The position numbers and the translations under genes were made by a program. Positions 1-8,689 of a stretch of DNA of 55,167 nt are shown piece by piece. The DNA is taken from positions 1 to 55,167 of the forward strand of contig NZ_BMLX01000001.1 of assembly GCF_014645535.1 (NCBI RefSeq), given 5' to 3'. Position 1 is the stretch's first letter, and every line of letters starts with the position of its first letter. The notes beneath the pieces were generated by a model. That model made no database searches and had not been told where the DNA came from. It saw only the letters and a program-made list of their open reading frames with translations. This DNA comes from Silvimonas iriomotensis (GTDB lineage: Bacteria > Pseudomonadota > Gammaproteobacteria > Burkholderiales > Chitinibacteraceae).

Positions 1-78
1 CCCGAACAGGACCGTGAAACGACTTAGCGCCGATGATAGTGCGGATTACCCGTGTGAAAGTAGGACATTGCCAGACAC
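1..78 (+). rRNA. rrf: 5S ribosomal RNA, 3' part (5' end outside the window)
   Basis: The first 78 bases carry the typical 3' half of a 5S rRNA: the gtgaaacgac..tagcgccgatg segment of helix III/loop E, a tagtg...gtgtgaaagtagg stretch and a closing tgccag-like 3' strand. It is followed at once by a strong terminator, as expected for the end of an rRNA operon. The 5' portion lies upstream of the window. The exact 3' end is placed by analogy with other 5S rRNAs and may be off by one or two bases. Confidence 0.88.
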
Positions 79-84
79 CCATAT

Positions 85-118
85 AAAACGCCCGTACAGA
101 GACCTGTACGGGCGTTTT
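85..118 (+). terminator. rRNA operon terminator
   Basis: A perfect 15-bp inverted repeat (85-99 against 104-118, loop of four bases) with an A-run on its left arm and a T-run on its right arm lies directly after the 5S rRNA. The shape is that of an intrinsic terminator that could work in both directions. Confidence 0.9.
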
Positions 119-217
119 GCTTTTACGCTGCCGGTAAAGCAGCCCACCAGCATGTTAAACTTGCTCTCTTGTCCAAATCTGGCCAGCGCTGCTGGCTGAT
201 GTGCCCCAGGAGTCACG

Positions 218-1321
218 ATGTCCGGCAATTCTTTTGGTCTTCTGTTCAGTGTCAGTTCGTTTGGTGAATCCCACGGCCCGGCGATTGGCTGCGTGGTGGA
301 CGGTTGTCCTCCGGGGCTGGAGCTGACCGAGGCCGATATCCAGGCCGAACTGGATCGTCGCAAGCCTGGCACCTCCCGCCACGTTACCCAGCGTAAAGAG
401 CCTGATACCGTCGAGATTCTCTCCGGTGTGTTCGAAGGCAAAACCACGGGTACGCCGATTGCACTATTGATCCGCAATCAGGATCAGCGTAGCCAGGACT
501 ACGGCAAGATCGCGGAAACCTTCCGCCCCGGCCACGCCGATTACACCTACTGGCACAAATACGGTATTCGCGATTATCGCGGCGGCGGTCGTTCATCCGC
601 CCGCGAAACCGCGGTGCGCGTAGCAGCCGGCGCCATTGCCAAAAAATGGCTCAAGGAAAAATTCGGCATCCGGATTCGCGGCTACATGAGCCAGTTGGGC
701 GAGATTGAAATCCCGTTCCTGAACTGGGATCAGGTCAGCGAAAACGCCTTCTTTGCCCCGAATAACGACATCGTGCCGCAACTGGAAGCCTATATGGACC
801 AGATCCGCAGCGAGCGTGATTCGGTTGGTGCCCGGATCACCGTTGTGGCAGAAGGTGTGCCAGTCGGTTTGGGTGAGCCGGTGTATGACCGCCTGGATGC
901 AGACATTGCGTATGCCATGATGGGCATCAACGCGGTGAAGGGTGTCGAAGTAGGGGCGGGCTTTGCCAGCATCGCCCAGCGTGGTTCCGAACACTGCGAT
1001 GAACTGACGCCGGAAGGTTTTGCCAGCAATCATGCTGGCGGCGTGCTGGGCGGTATCTCTACCGGGCAGGATATTGTCGTCAATATGGCGGTCAAACCGA
1101 CTTCCAGTATTGCGCAGGAACGTCGCTCGATCGACAAGGCGGGTAATCCGGTCATGATGGCGACCACGGGTCGTCATGATCCGTGCGTGGGTATTCGGGC
1201 AACGCCGATTGCCGAGGCCATGCTGGCTCTGGTGTTGATTGATCATGCCCTGCGTCATCGCGCGCAGTGCGCAGACGTTAAGGTAGATACGCCGCGCATT
1301 CCGGGAGCGATCGGCGGCTGA
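218..1321 (+). CDS. aroC: Chorismate synthase
   Basis: Catalyses the last step of the shikimate pathway, 5-enolpyruvylshikimate-3-phosphate to chorismate, using reduced FMN in the cytoplasm. The 367-residue length is normal for the family. The three family signatures are visible: GESHGPAIG near residue 17, [16 protein letters not shown] near residue 125 and [13 protein letters not shown] near residue 275. Arginine-rich FMN/substrate segments ([15 protein letters not shown]) are intact. The ATG at 218 is preceded by AGGAG at 207-211, an ideal ribosome binding site. The gene stands alone between the rRNA terminator and a lipoprotein gene 38 bases downstream that may share its transcript. Confidence 0.97.
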   Translation: MSGNSFGLLFSVSSFGESHGPAIGCVVDGCPPGLELTEADIQAELDRRKPGTSRHVTQRKEPDTVEILSGVFEGKTTGTPIALLIRNQDQRSQDYGKIAETFRPGHADYTYWHKYGIRDYRGGGRSSARETAVRVAAGAIAKKWLKEKFGIRIRGYMSQLGEIEIPFLNWDQVSENAFFAPNNDIVPQLEAYMDQIRSERDSVGARITVVAEGVPVGLGEPVYDRLDADIAYAMMGINAVKGVEVGAGFASIAQRGSEHCDELTPEGFASNHAGGVLGGISTGQDIVVNMAVKPTSSIAQERRSIDKAGNPVMMATTGRHDPCVGIRATPIAEAMLALVLIDHALRHRAQCADVKVDTPRIPGAIGG

Positions 1322-1359
1322 GTTGATCCCGGCAGGCTGATTGTCTTGGGGCAAACCGC

Positions 1360-2022
1360 ATGAAATGTGTTTCCTTGCTGGTTCTGGTGCTGGCTTTGGG
1401 TGTGCTGGCAGGTTGTGCAACGAGGCCGCCGGAGTTTGTGGCGCAAGTGACCGTCCGCCATACGCTGGCCAGCGCGGTGGCGGGTAAACAGTTTGCGTTT
1501 GCACGTCCGGCCCCGCAATCGCAAAGCTTGCTGGATCAAGCCGCAGAGCAGCAGGTCGCTCATGAATTGAGCGCAGCAGGGCTGGTTGAGGCCGATAACG
1601 CGCAGCATGCAGACTGGCTGGTTGCACTTAATTACGGCGTCGATAACGGGCAGATCGTGGTCACGCAGGAACCCGTGTGGGGCACTGTGGGTTATGCCTC
1701 GTATTACGGCTGGTATCCGGGGCCATACGGCGGGCGCATGTTTGTGCCTGGCTGGTATGCCCAGCCGGGTATTGTCGGTACGCAGTCGATCCAGAGTACG
1801 GTGTACACCCGTTTTCTGACCGTGGATATTTCAGACCGGGTGCTGCTTGAACAAGGCCGCTTTGCCAAATTGTATGAAGGCAAAGCCATCAATCACTCTG
1901 AAACCCAGGATCTGGATGCGGCCTTGCCCTGGCTGACGCGCGCCTTGTTCCAGAGTTTTCCTGGTTTTTCCGGTACCACCACCACTGTGCGGCTGATCTT
2001 GCCGCAGCCTGCACCGCACTGA
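1360..2022 (+). CDS. DUF4136-type outer-membrane lipoprotein, function unknown
   Basis: 220 residues. The N-terminus has a type II signal peptide: MK, a hydrophobic core, then the lipobox LAGC with the acylated cysteine at about residue 19. The rest resembles DUF4136 lipoproteins: a beta-rich domain with a conserved FAFARP-like strand early, a central Gly/Tyr/Trp-rich loop (YASYYGWYPGPYGG) and a VDISD strand followed by a basic, Glu-containing strand. Such proteins are predicted to sit on the outer membrane, but no reaction is known. The gene starts 38 bases after aroC and may be co-transcribed with it; no terminator separates the two. The family call is from remembered features, not a search. 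Confidence 0.7.
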   Translation: MKCVSLLVLVLALGVLAGCATRPPEFVAQVTVRHTLASAVAGKQFAFARPAPQSQSLLDQAAEQQVAHELSAAGLVEADNAQHADWLVALNYGVDNGQIVVTQEPVWGTVGYASYYGWYPGPYGGRMFVPGWYAQPGIVGTQSIQSTVYTRFLTVDISDRVLLEQGRFAKLYEGKAINHSETQDLDAALPWLTRALFQSFPGFSGTTTTVRLILPQPAPH

Positions 2023-2120
2023 CGCATCGGTACGTCAGATTGCGCCGGGGTGGCGCATTGCTTGAAGCAGGGTGAGGCACTTTTCGCTACAATTGCGCGA
2101 ACTTTTGCCGGATACCCCCT

Positions 2121-2957
2121 GTGACGCCTGATCAGTATTGCGAAGACAAAGCCGCGCGTAGCGGCTCCAGCTTTTATTACAGCTTTCGTTTCCTGGCGCT
2201 GGAAAAGCGCCGCGCCATCACTGCGCTCTACGCTTTCTGTCGTGAAGTGGATGATGTCGTTGACGAAACCCACGATGAAAGCGTGGCACGCACAACACTG
2301 AACTGGTGGCGGGCCGAGGTCGACAATCTGTATGCCGGCAACCCGCAACACCCGGTGACGCGTGCTTTGCTGCCGGCGATCAAGAAATATGACCTGGCGC
2401 GTGAGCTGTTCCTGGAAATCATCGACGGCATGGAGATGGATCTGGATGCCGCGCGTTACGCCTCGTTCAAGGATCTGCAGTTGTATTGCTACCGTGTGGC
2501 TTCGGTGGTGGGCCAGATGGCCGCGCAGATCTTCGGCTACACAGATCGCAAGACACTCAAATACGCGCACGATCTGGGGCTGGCTTTTCAGCTGACCAAT
2601 ATCATCCGCGACGTTGGCGAAGATGCCCGTCGTGGGCGTATTTACCTGCCAGTTGATGAGCTGCAGCGCTTCAATGTGCCGGCCGCAGATATCCTCAATT
2701 TCCGTGAAACCCCCGAATTTGCCGCGCTGATGCAGTTCCAGATCGAGCGGGCTGAACACTACTACCATCAAGCCATCAGCGAGCTGCCGGCGGCAGATCG
2801 CAAAACGCAGCGCACCGGCCTTGTCATGGCCGCGATCTACCGGGCCACGCTGGAAGAAATCAAGCGCGATGGCGTGACCAAGGTGCTGAACCAGCGCCTG
2901 AGTCTGACGCCGATCCGCAAGTTGTGGCTGGCCTGGCGCACCTGGTGGTGGGGCTGA
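2121..2957 (+). CDS. hpnD: Presqualene diphosphate synthase HpnD
   Basis: A 278-residue member of the trans-isoprenyl squalene/phytoene synthase family. HpnD joins two farnesyl diphosphates to presqualene diphosphate in the HpnCDE route to squalene and hopanoids. Both aspartate-rich magnesium-binding motifs are present: DDVVDE at residues 44-49, and NIIRDVGEDARRGR with Asp164 and Asp168. The start is GTG at 2121; no upstream ATG fits the family N-terminus. The hydroxysqualene dehydroxylase gene hpnE follows after 12 bases, so the two are surely co-expressed. The usual third partner, hpnC, is not next to them. A carotenoid-type synthase is the alternative, but the HpnE neighbour argues for squalene. 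Confidence 0.88.
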   Translation: MTPDQYCEDKAARSGSSFYYSFRFLALEKRRAITALYAFCREVDDVVDETHDESVARTTLNWWRAEVDNLYAGNPQHPVTRALLPAIKKYDLARELFLEIIDGMEMDLDAARYASFKDLQLYCYRVASVVGQMAAQIFGYTDRKTLKYAHDLGLAFQLTNIIRDVGEDARRGRIYLPVDELQRFNVPAADILNFRETPEFAALMQFQIERAEHYYHQAISELPAADRKTQRTGLVMAAIYRATLEEIKRDGVTKVLNQRLSLTPIRKLWLAWRTWWWG

Positions 2958-2969
2958 GCGCCGTTGTCG

Positions 2970-4265
2970 ATGAGTCAGCGTTCGGTTGCCGTCATCGGTG
3001 GTGGTTATGCCGGTATGGCCGCAGCGGTTGCGGCCGCGCGGCAGGGTGCCAGGGTCAGCGTATTTGAGGCCGGCCCGGTGCTTGGTGGCCGTGCCCGGCG
3101 TATTTCCATTGATGGCCGCAGGCTGGATAACGGGCAGCATCTTTTGATTGGCGCCTACAGCGCCTTGCTGGATTTGATGCAGCAAGTGGGCGTCGATCTG
3201 GATGACGCGTTTCTGCGTACGCCACTCAATCTGAAAGTCCAGCCGGATTTTCATCTGCGTTGCCCGCGCCTGCCCGCGCCGCTGCATCTGCTGGGCGGGT
3301 TGATCGCGGTGCGCGGATTATCCTGGTCTGCTCGCGCGGCCTTGATCCGGCTGATGCTGCTCAGCCAGTTGGCCGGCTGGAAGCTCAAGTCTGATCTGAC
3401 CGTCAGCGCGTGGCTGGCGCAGCATGGGCAGCCTGACGATCTGGTCGCCCGCTTCTGGCAACCGCTGACCGTGGCGGCATTGAATACCCCGATTGAAACT
3501 GCGTCGGCACAGATCCTGCTCAATGTATTGCGGGACTCTTTGGGGGGCGGGCGTGCCGCGTCTGATTTGCTGTTTCCGCGTATCGACTTTTCGGCCTTGT
3601 TCCCTGAGCCAGCAGGTGAGTACATCTGTGCGCACGGCGGCAAGGTCGAAACCGGTGTTTCTGTCACGCAACTGCGCCAGGATGCCGGCTTGTGGCAAGT
3701 TAATGACCGGACGGAGCGTTTTGATGGCGTCATCGTGGCGTTGCCGCCGCACCGGCTCGACATGCTCAACGATGAAAATGGCCAGCCGTTGCTGCCAAAT
3801 GTGCTTGCTCAGATCGAACAGTGGGAATTCCAGCCGATTGTAACGCTCTACTATCAATACCCGGCCGAAACCACCTTGCCGCAACCCATGCTGGGATGCT
3901 CGGGTGGCTTGTGCCAGTGGGTGTTTGATCGCGGACAAACTCATGGCGAGGCTGGATTGATTGCGGTGGTACTCTCGGCCAAAGGCGTGCACAGTAGCTG
4001 GCCCCAGGCCGAGCTGGCCGGCCGCGTCGCGCAAGAGTTAAGCGCAACGTTTGGCTGGGGTGAGCCGATCTCGCATCGGGTGATCAGCGAGAAGCGTGCG
4101 ACATTTGCCTGTACGCCAGACATGGCGCGTCCCGGCAACGCAACGCTGTTTCCGTCGCTCTGGCTGGCGGGTGACTATACGGCGCTGGATTACCCGGCGA
4201 CGCTGGAAGGCGCGGTCAGAAGCGGCTTGCAGGCAACAGATGGACTATTGGCGGCACTGAACTGA
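2970..4265 (+). CDS. hpnE: Hydroxysqualene dehydroxylase HpnE
   Basis: A 431-residue FAD-dependent amine-oxidase-fold protein that reduces hydroxysqualene to squalene. The N-terminal dinucleotide fold VAVIGGGYAGMAAA is followed by the second FAD contact GRARR and the DNGQHLLIGAY segment typical of phytoene-desaturase-like enzymes. The C-terminal FAD motif LAGDYTALDYPATLEGAVRSG is intact. I take the ATG at 2970; a TTG two codons upstream (2964) is in frame but less likely. No strong ribosome binding site is visible, so translation may be coupled to hpnD, which ends 12 bases before. A YciK-type reductase gene follows 13 bases downstream. Confidence 0.88.
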   Translation: MSQRSVAVIGGGYAGMAAAVAAARQGARVSVFEAGPVLGGRARRISIDGRRLDNGQHLLIGAYSALLDLMQQVGVDLDDAFLRTPLNLKVQPDFHLRCPRLPAPLHLLGGLIAVRGLSWSARAALIRLMLLSQLAGWKLKSDLTVSAWLAQHGQPDDLVARFWQPLTVAALNTPIETASAQILLNVLRDSLGGGRAASDLLFPRIDFSALFPEPAGEYICAHGGKVETGVSVTQLRQDAGLWQVNDRTERFDGVIVALPPHRLDMLNDENGQPLLPNVLAQIEQWEFQPIVTLYYQYPAETTLPQPMLGCSGGLCQWVFDRGQTHGEAGLIAVVLSAKGVHSSWPQAELAGRVAQELSATFGWGEPISHRVISEKRATFACTPDMARPGNATLFPSLWLAGDYTALDYPATLEGAVRSGLQATDGLLAALN

Positions 4266-4278
4266 AAAGGGCGGCAAT

Positions 4279-5037
4279 ATGGACTGGAAAACCTCGCAAC
4301 CGGTTGCAGGCGCATTCAAAGACAGGGTGATTCTGGTGACGGGCGCCGGCCAGGGGATTGGTGAGGCGGCGGCACTGGCTTTGGCCAAAGCGGGCGCAAC
4401 GGTGGTGTTGATGGGGCGGAGCGAGAAAAAGCTCGCCAAAGTCTATGACGCCATTGAAGCGGCCGGCGGCCCGCGCCCGGCAGCGGTGCCCATGGATCTG
4501 GCCAAGGCGGGTGAGGCTGAACTCGCGCAGCTGGGCATGGTACTCAGCAAGGAATTCGGCCGGCTGGATGGCATTTTGCATGCCGCCAACGGCTTTGCGC
4601 ATCTCTCGCCGCTGTCCAATCAAAAGCTGGACGAATGGATGGAGCAATTTCGCGTCAACGTGGCGACCCCGTTTGCCATGACGCGCGCGTTGATGCCACT
4701 GCTGGCCGCAGCGCCAGATGCAGCGGTGCTGGTGCTGGGTGAAAGCCACGGTCTTGAGCCCAAGGCGTACTGGGGCGGTTATGCGGTGTCCAAATCTGCC
4801 CAGCAGACCTGGGTGACTATCGCGGCGGACGAGTGGGAGAAGCAGGAAAACCTGCGCATTAACCTTTTGGTGCCCGGGCCGATTCATTCGCCTTTCCGCA
4901 CCAAAACACACCCGGCAGAGGCGTGGTCTACCTTGCCGCAGGTTGCAGATATCGTGCCTGCCATCCTGTATTGGCTGGGGCCGCAAAGCCGGGGCCATTC
5001 TGGGCAGGTGCTGCGGTTTGATCAGGCGGCAGAATAG
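4279..5037 (+). CDS. yciK: YciK-family short-chain dehydrogenase/reductase
   Basis: 252 residues with the classical SDR layout. The NAD(P)-binding glycine motif TGAGQGIG lies at about residues 21-28, a GRSEKKL segment after beta-2 suggests NADP preference, and a YAVSK motif supplies the catalytic Tyr and Lys. Position and motifs match the YciK group, whose physiological substrate is unknown. It is the third gene of a tight block with hpnD and hpnE (13-base gap), so it may be co-transcribed with squalene synthesis, but a role in that pathway is only an inference. A candidate small RNA and its terminator lie downstream. Confidence 0.75.
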   Translation: MDWKTSQPVAGAFKDRVILVTGAGQGIGEAAALALAKAGATVVLMGRSEKKLAKVYDAIEAAGGPRPAAVPMDLAKAGEAELAQLGMVLSKEFGRLDGILHAANGFAHLSPLSNQKLDEWMEQFRVNVATPFAMTRALMPLLAAAPDAAVLVLGESHGLEPKAYWGGYAVSKSAQQTWVTIAADEWEKQENLRINLLVPGPIHSPFRTKTHPAEAWSTLPQVADIVPAILYWLGPQSRGHSGQVLRFDQAAE

Positions 5038-5067
5038 AAAAATGCAATGCAAATTGCGCTGCCAAAT

Positions 5068-5111
5068 GTAAATATTTACAGTGTTGTCTATTGGCAACAA
5101 TCTGCTAGTAT
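5068..5111 (+). promoter_or_regulatory. Candidate regulated promoter of a small RNA
   Basis: A perfect 12-bp palindrome GTAAATATTTAC (5068-5079) is followed by an inverted repeat TGTTG-N8-CAACA (5082-5086 / 5095-5099). The second repeat overlaps a possible -35 box TTGTCT (5084-5089). Sixteen bases on lies TAGTAT (5106-5111), preceded by TG at 5103-5104, an extended -10. The AT-rich palindromes stand out from the GC-rich surroundings and look like operator sites. The regulator is not identifiable from the sequence. Confidence 0.4.
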
Positions 5112-5117
5112 TACTTC

Positions 5118-5239
5118 CAGACTACTTGACATCTATTGCCAAGGCAGTGCCGGCTGCTCCAGCCGGTTGGGGTGAGCACCCCACATAGCGTCTCCTTCTT
5201 ATTTGGCTGATGAGCCCCGTGATCAACGGGGCTTTTTTT
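5118..5239 (+). ncRNA. Candidate intergenic small RNA with three hairpins
   Basis: About 122 nt between the yciK-type gene and the yoaA-type helicase. Three perfect stems follow one another: CCGGCTG-ctc-CAGCCGG (5150-5166), GGGGTG-ag-CACCCC (5169-5182) and AGCCCCGT-gatca-ACGGGGCT (5213-5233), the last followed by seven T residues. A pyrimidine-rich, presumably unpaired linker TCTCCTTCTT (5191-5200) sits between stems two and three and could pair with Shine-Dalgarno sequences. No open reading frame explains the segment. The layout is that of a trans-acting sRNA. An alternative is a leader of the helicase gene with premature termination, since the helicase ATG is 88 bases downstream. Confidence 0.5.
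5213..5239 (+). terminator. Intrinsic terminator
   Basis: An eight-base perfect stem (5213-5220 / 5226-5233) with a five-base loop is followed by an uninterrupted T-run to 5239. It ends either the candidate small RNA or read-through from the hpnD-hpnE-yciK block. Confidence 0.85.
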
Positions 5240-5326
5240 GTCCGCAGTTCGGTTTTTGATCACCAGCGGACACCGGCGCTGATCCAGGACTGGTAAAATT
5301 GTGTGTTAACCCGCGCATAGATCCAC

Positions 5327-7294
5327 ATGGACCTGGAACACCTCTTTTCAACAGAAGGCCCGTTTGCCAAGGCATTTCCTGGCTACAAGCTACGCCAGTC
5401 CCAACTGGAGATGGCTCAGGCTGTCAAAACGGCGATCGATGAAAAGGGCCAGCTGATTGCCGAGGCCGGCACAGGCACGGGCAAAACCTTTGCCTATCTG
5501 GTGCCCGCCATTCTGGGCGGCGGCAAGGTGATCGTCTCTACCGGAACCAAAACGCTGCAAGATCAGCTGTTTCAGCGTGATATCCCGCTGGTGCGCGATG
5601 TGCTGCGGGTGCCGGTCACGGTGGCCTTGCTCAAGGGGCGCGCCAACTACGTTTGCCATTACCACCTGAACCGGGCGCGGCATGAAGGGCGGTTTTTGCG
5701 CAAGGAAGACATCGCTGACCTGCAAAAGGTCGAGCGCTACGCCAAAATCACCCAGTCTGGCGACAAGGCCGGTTGTGCCGGCGTACCGGAAGATGCCCCC
5801 ATCTGGCCGCATGTGACCTCCACGCGTGACAATTGTCTGGGTACCGATTGCCCCAACCACAAAGACTGCTTTGTGCTCAAAGCCCGCAAGGAAGCGCAGG
5901 AAGCAGACGTGGTTGTGGTCAATCACCATCTGTTTTTTGCCGATGTCTGGCTGCGCGATGAAGGCGCGGGGGAATTGCTGCCCGCCTGCAACACGGTGGT
6001 GTTTGATGAAGCGCACCAGTTGCCGGACGTCGCCAGCCTGTTCTTTGGCGACACCCTGACCAGCGGCCAGTTGATCGAGATCGCCCGCGATGCGCGCAGC
6101 GAAGGTCTGGTGATTGCCAAAGACTTCGTCAAACTGCCGCAAGCGGCAGAAGCACTGGAGAAATCCGTGCGGGATTTCCGGCTGGTGTTCAAACCCGAGC
6201 CCGCGCGGTTTCCGCTGCATCAGGTCAGCGAGCTTCCAGGTTTTGCCGAAGCGCTCGCCACGATGCTCGACTGCCTGACGACCCTGCAAAGCCTGCTGGC
6301 GGCGCAGGCAGAGCGCGCCGAATCACTGGAGAACGCAGCGCGCCGTGCGCACGAGCTGCGGGAAACGCTCACCAGCTGGCAAAAGGGCGATGATGAAGAA
6401 TCCGTGCACTGGATCGACATCCTCTCTCATGGCTTCATGCTCCACGCCACGCCGCTCAATATTGCCAAGGTTTTCCAGAAGCAGCTCAAGGGCCATCCGC
6501 GCGCCTGGATTTTTGCCTCCGCTACGCTGGCGGTCAATGGCAAGTTCACGCATTACCAACACGAGCTGGGCCTGTGGGACGCGCAGACCGGCACGTGGGA
6601 TAGCCCGTTCGATTACAAAAAACAGGCGGTGCTGTATGTGCCGGCCAATATGCCGGAAGCCAATTCGCCGGGCTTTACCGGCAAGGTGATCGAGCAAGCC
6701 TGGCCTTTGCTCAAACTCACGCATGGCCACGCATTTTTGCTGTTTACTTCGCTGCGCGCCATGCGCGAAGCCCATGACCTGGTGACCCAGCGGCTGAAAG
6801 ACGAAAAGCTGGACTGGCCCGTATTGCTGCAAGGGCAGGGCTCGCGCACCGAGCTGCTGGATCAGTTCCGCCGTTCGCCCAATGCCATCCTTGTTGCCAG
6901 CCAGACGTTCTGGGAGGGGATCGACGTGAAAGGCGAGCAGTTGTCGCTGGTGGTCATCGACAAGTTGCCGTTCTCGCCGCCTGATGACCCGGTGCTGGCC
7001 GCCCGTATCGAGCAGATGAACAAGGAAGGGCGCAGCGCCTTTGTCGAATACCAGATCCCGCACGCCGCCATTGCGCTCAAGCAAGGTGCCGGGCGTTTGA
7101 TCCGTGATGAAACCGACACCGGTATTCTGATGATCTGCGACACGCGGCTGGTCGACAAACCCTATGGCAAACTCTTGTGGAAGAGCCTGCCGCCCATGTA
7201 CCGTACGCGCGAACCCGATACCGTAAAACGATTCTTTGAAGCCAAACGCAACCATGCCCCGCAGCAAGACCAGTCGCCAGAACAAACCAGTTAA
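5327..7294 (+). CDS. yoaA: ATP-dependent DNA helicase, YoaA/DinG (XPD-like) family
   Basis: A 655-residue superfamily 2 helicase with an iron-sulphur cluster, of the type that unwinds DNA 5' to 3' during repair. Walker A is EAGTGTGKT (residues 46-54) and the DEAH box VFDEAH ends at residue 230. Four cysteines placed as in XPD/YoaA (C110, C170, C175, C181) would hold the 4Fe-4S cluster. Motif VI appears as QGAGRLIRDETDTG near the C-terminus. Length and the DNCLG..CP...CFVLKAR segment fit YoaA better than DinG. Its last 41 bases overlap the start of mltG. In Escherichia coli YoaA works with the polymerase III chi subunit; no such gene is in this window. Confidence 0.88.
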   Translation: MDLEHLFSTEGPFAKAFPGYKLRQSQLEMAQAVKTAIDEKGQLIAEAGTGTGKTFAYLVPAILGGGKVIVSTGTKTLQDQLFQRDIPLVRDVLRVPVTVALLKGRANYVCHYHLNRARHEGRFLRKEDIADLQKVERYAKITQSGDKAGCAGVPEDAPIWPHVTSTRDNCLGTDCPNHKDCFVLKARKEAQEADVVVVNHHLFFADVWLRDEGAGELLPACNTVVFDEAHQLPDVASLFFGDTLTSGQLIEIARDARSEGLVIAKDFVKLPQAAEALEKSVRDFRLVFKPEPARFPLHQVSELPGFAEALATMLDCLTTLQSLLAAQAERAESLENAARRAHELRETLTSWQKGDDEESVHWIDILSHGFMLHATPLNIAKVFQKQLKGHPRAWIFASATLAVNGKFTHYQHELGLWDAQTGTWDSPFDYKKQAVLYVPANMPEANSPGFTGKVIEQAWPLLKLTHGHAFLLFTSLRAMREAHDLVTQRLKDEKLDWPVLLQGQGSRTELLDQFRRSPNAILVASQTFWEGIDVKGEQLSLVVIDKLPFSPPDDPVLAARIEQMNKEGRSAFVEYQIPHAAIALKQGAGRLIRDETDTGILMICDTRLVDKPYGKLLWKSLPPMYRTREPDTVKRFFEAKRNHAPQQDQSPEQTS

Positions 7295-8330
7295 AACCGC
7301 GTCACCCTCCGGCCGCTTTGCCGGCTTGCTGTTGCTGACCTTGTTGATTGTGCTCATCGTGGCCGGCATTGGCGCTTATAACGCCGTCGTCGTGCCGCAG
7401 CAGGAACAAACCCCGCTTGATTTCGAGCTGGAGCCTGGCAGCACGCGCAAGGTGGCCGATCAACTTCAAGCGCAGGGCGTGATCCAGTCGCCGTTTACCT
7501 TCCGCGTGCTGGCGCGCCTGACCGGGGCCGAGCGCAAGCTCAAGGCGGGTAGTTACACCCTGACCACGCCGACCAGCTTGCTTGATCTGATCCGCAAGCT
7601 CACTGATGGCGACACTGCGATGATTTCGTTCACGGTGATCGAAGGCACCAACTGGCGCGGCCTGCGTACCGCGCTGAACAATAATCCGGACTTGCGCCAT
7701 GACTCGCAGCCGATGACGGATGCCCAGTTGCTGGCCACGCTGAAGATTGATGCGTCCAGTCCGGAAGGGCAGTTCTTCCCGGATACCTACCATATTGACC
7801 GTGGCAGTTCAGACGTAAAACTGCTGGCCCGCGCCCATGAACGCATGCAAAAGAAGCTGGATGCCGCCTGGGAAAAACGCGCGCCGGATCTGACGCTGAA
7901 AACCCCGTACGAGGTGCTGATCATGGCCTCGCTGGTGGAAAAAGAGACCGGGCATGCGCCGGATCGGCCACTGGTGGCCGGGGTGTTCCTGAATCGCCTC
8001 AAGACCGGCATGCGTTTGCAGACAGACCCCAGCGTGATTTACGGCATGGGCGAGGGTTATACCGGCACCTTGCGCAAGGTGGATCTGGAAACGGACACGC
8101 CCTGGAATACCTACACCCGCGCCGGGCTGCCGCCGACCCCCATTGCCAATCCGGGTGAGGCGTCACTGCTGGCTGCAGTGCAGCCGGCCAATACGCGCGC
8201 GCTGTATTTCGTATCGCGCGGGGATGGCAGCTCGCAGTTCTCTGACAGCCTGGCTGACCACAACGCCGCCGTGCGCAAGTACATTCTGAATGCCGCCGGC
8301 AAGGCCGTTCCGGCTTCGGCAGCGCAGTAA
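7254..8330 (+). CDS. mltG: Endolytic murein transglycosylase MltG (YceG family)
   Basis: A 358-residue inner-membrane lytic transglycosylase that cuts nascent glycan strands and so limits their length. A basic N-terminus is followed by one membrane anchor (LLLLTLLIVLIVAGIGAY, about residues 22-40), then a LysM-like region and the YceG catalytic domain. The catalytic glutamate lies in ASLVEKETG, followed by the conserved VFLNRLKTGMRLQTDPSVIYG. I chose ATG 7254; an upstream in-frame TTG at 7236 is less likely. The gene overlaps the helicase end by 41 bases. The tmk and holB genes that often follow mltG are absent; a terminator comes directly afterwards. Confidence 0.9.
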   Translation: MPRSKTSRQNKPVKTASPSGRFAGLLLLTLLIVLIVAGIGAYNAVVVPQQEQTPLDFELEPGSTRKVADQLQAQGVIQSPFTFRVLARLTGAERKLKAGSYTLTTPTSLLDLIRKLTDGDTAMISFTVIEGTNWRGLRTALNNNPDLRHDSQPMTDAQLLATLKIDASSPEGQFFPDTYHIDRGSSDVKLLARAHERMQKKLDAAWEKRAPDLTLKTPYEVLIMASLVEKETGHAPDRPLVAGVFLNRLKTGMRLQTDPSVIYGMGEGYTGTLRKVDLETDTPWNTYTRAGLPPTPIANPGEASLLAAVQPANTRALYFVSRGDGSSQFSDSLADHNAAVRKYILNAAGKAVPASAAQ

Positions 8331-8356
8331 ACCTGCCCGCTTTTCAGTCGCCACCA

Positions 8357-8394
8357 CAACGCCGCAGCGCACTTGCCTGCGGCGTTGTTGTTTT
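8357..8394 (+). terminator. Terminator of mltG
   Basis: An 11-bp perfect stem CAACGCCGCAG / CTGCGGCGTTG (8357-8367 / 8377-8387) is followed by a T-rich tail ending at 8394. It lies 27 bases after the mltG stop codon. Confidence 0.8.
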
Positions 8395-8405
8395 CAGACG
8401 CTTCT

Positions 8406-8688
8406 GTAGTTTAATTTTTAAAACTACCAAAAAACGCTTGCCTTTTATTGGTCGCCAGGCAAAAATCTCGTTCAGGTTTTGCGTTGCAACAACCGGTGGT
8501 TATCGGGTTAAGTTGACCTTCTGATACTGTTAAACCCGTATCAAAGCGTTTGAAAGTGGCGGTATTGCTGGATGTTCGGCCTTTTCTGGCTTGAATGCAT
8601 AAAGTGATAAAGCCCTTGATCAAGCCCGCCGCAGGAATGCTGGCAACGTTGAATTCGCATCGATCGCAAACAAACGATCGATTTTTTT
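8406..8688 (+). other. Non-coding element A, candidate structured RNA
   Basis: No convincing gene lies here. The stretch starts with an AT-rich inverted repeat (GTAGTTT 8406-8412 / AAACTAC 8421-8427) and contains several local stems: TTGCCT..AGGCAA, CGGGTT..AACCCG and the palindrome CTTGATCAAG. It ends with a perfect terminator. It shares ordered words with the next segment: GTTTGAA at 8548, GGTATTGC at 8561 and TTCTGGCTTG at 8584. A weak promoter (TTGTTT at 8388, TTTAAT at 8410) could start a transcript near 8420. A 156-codon frame on the minus strand spans both elements, but it has no recognisable domain and is crossed by the terminators. Confidence 0.4.
8659..8688 (+). terminator. Intrinsic terminator inside the mltG-permease gap
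   Basis: A perfect eight-base stem ATCGATCG / CGATCGAT (8659-8666 / 8675-8682) with an A/C-rich loop is followed by seven T residues. No protein-coding gene ends here, which implies that something non-coding is transcribed rightward from upstream. Confidence 0.75.
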
Positions 8689-8689
8689 G

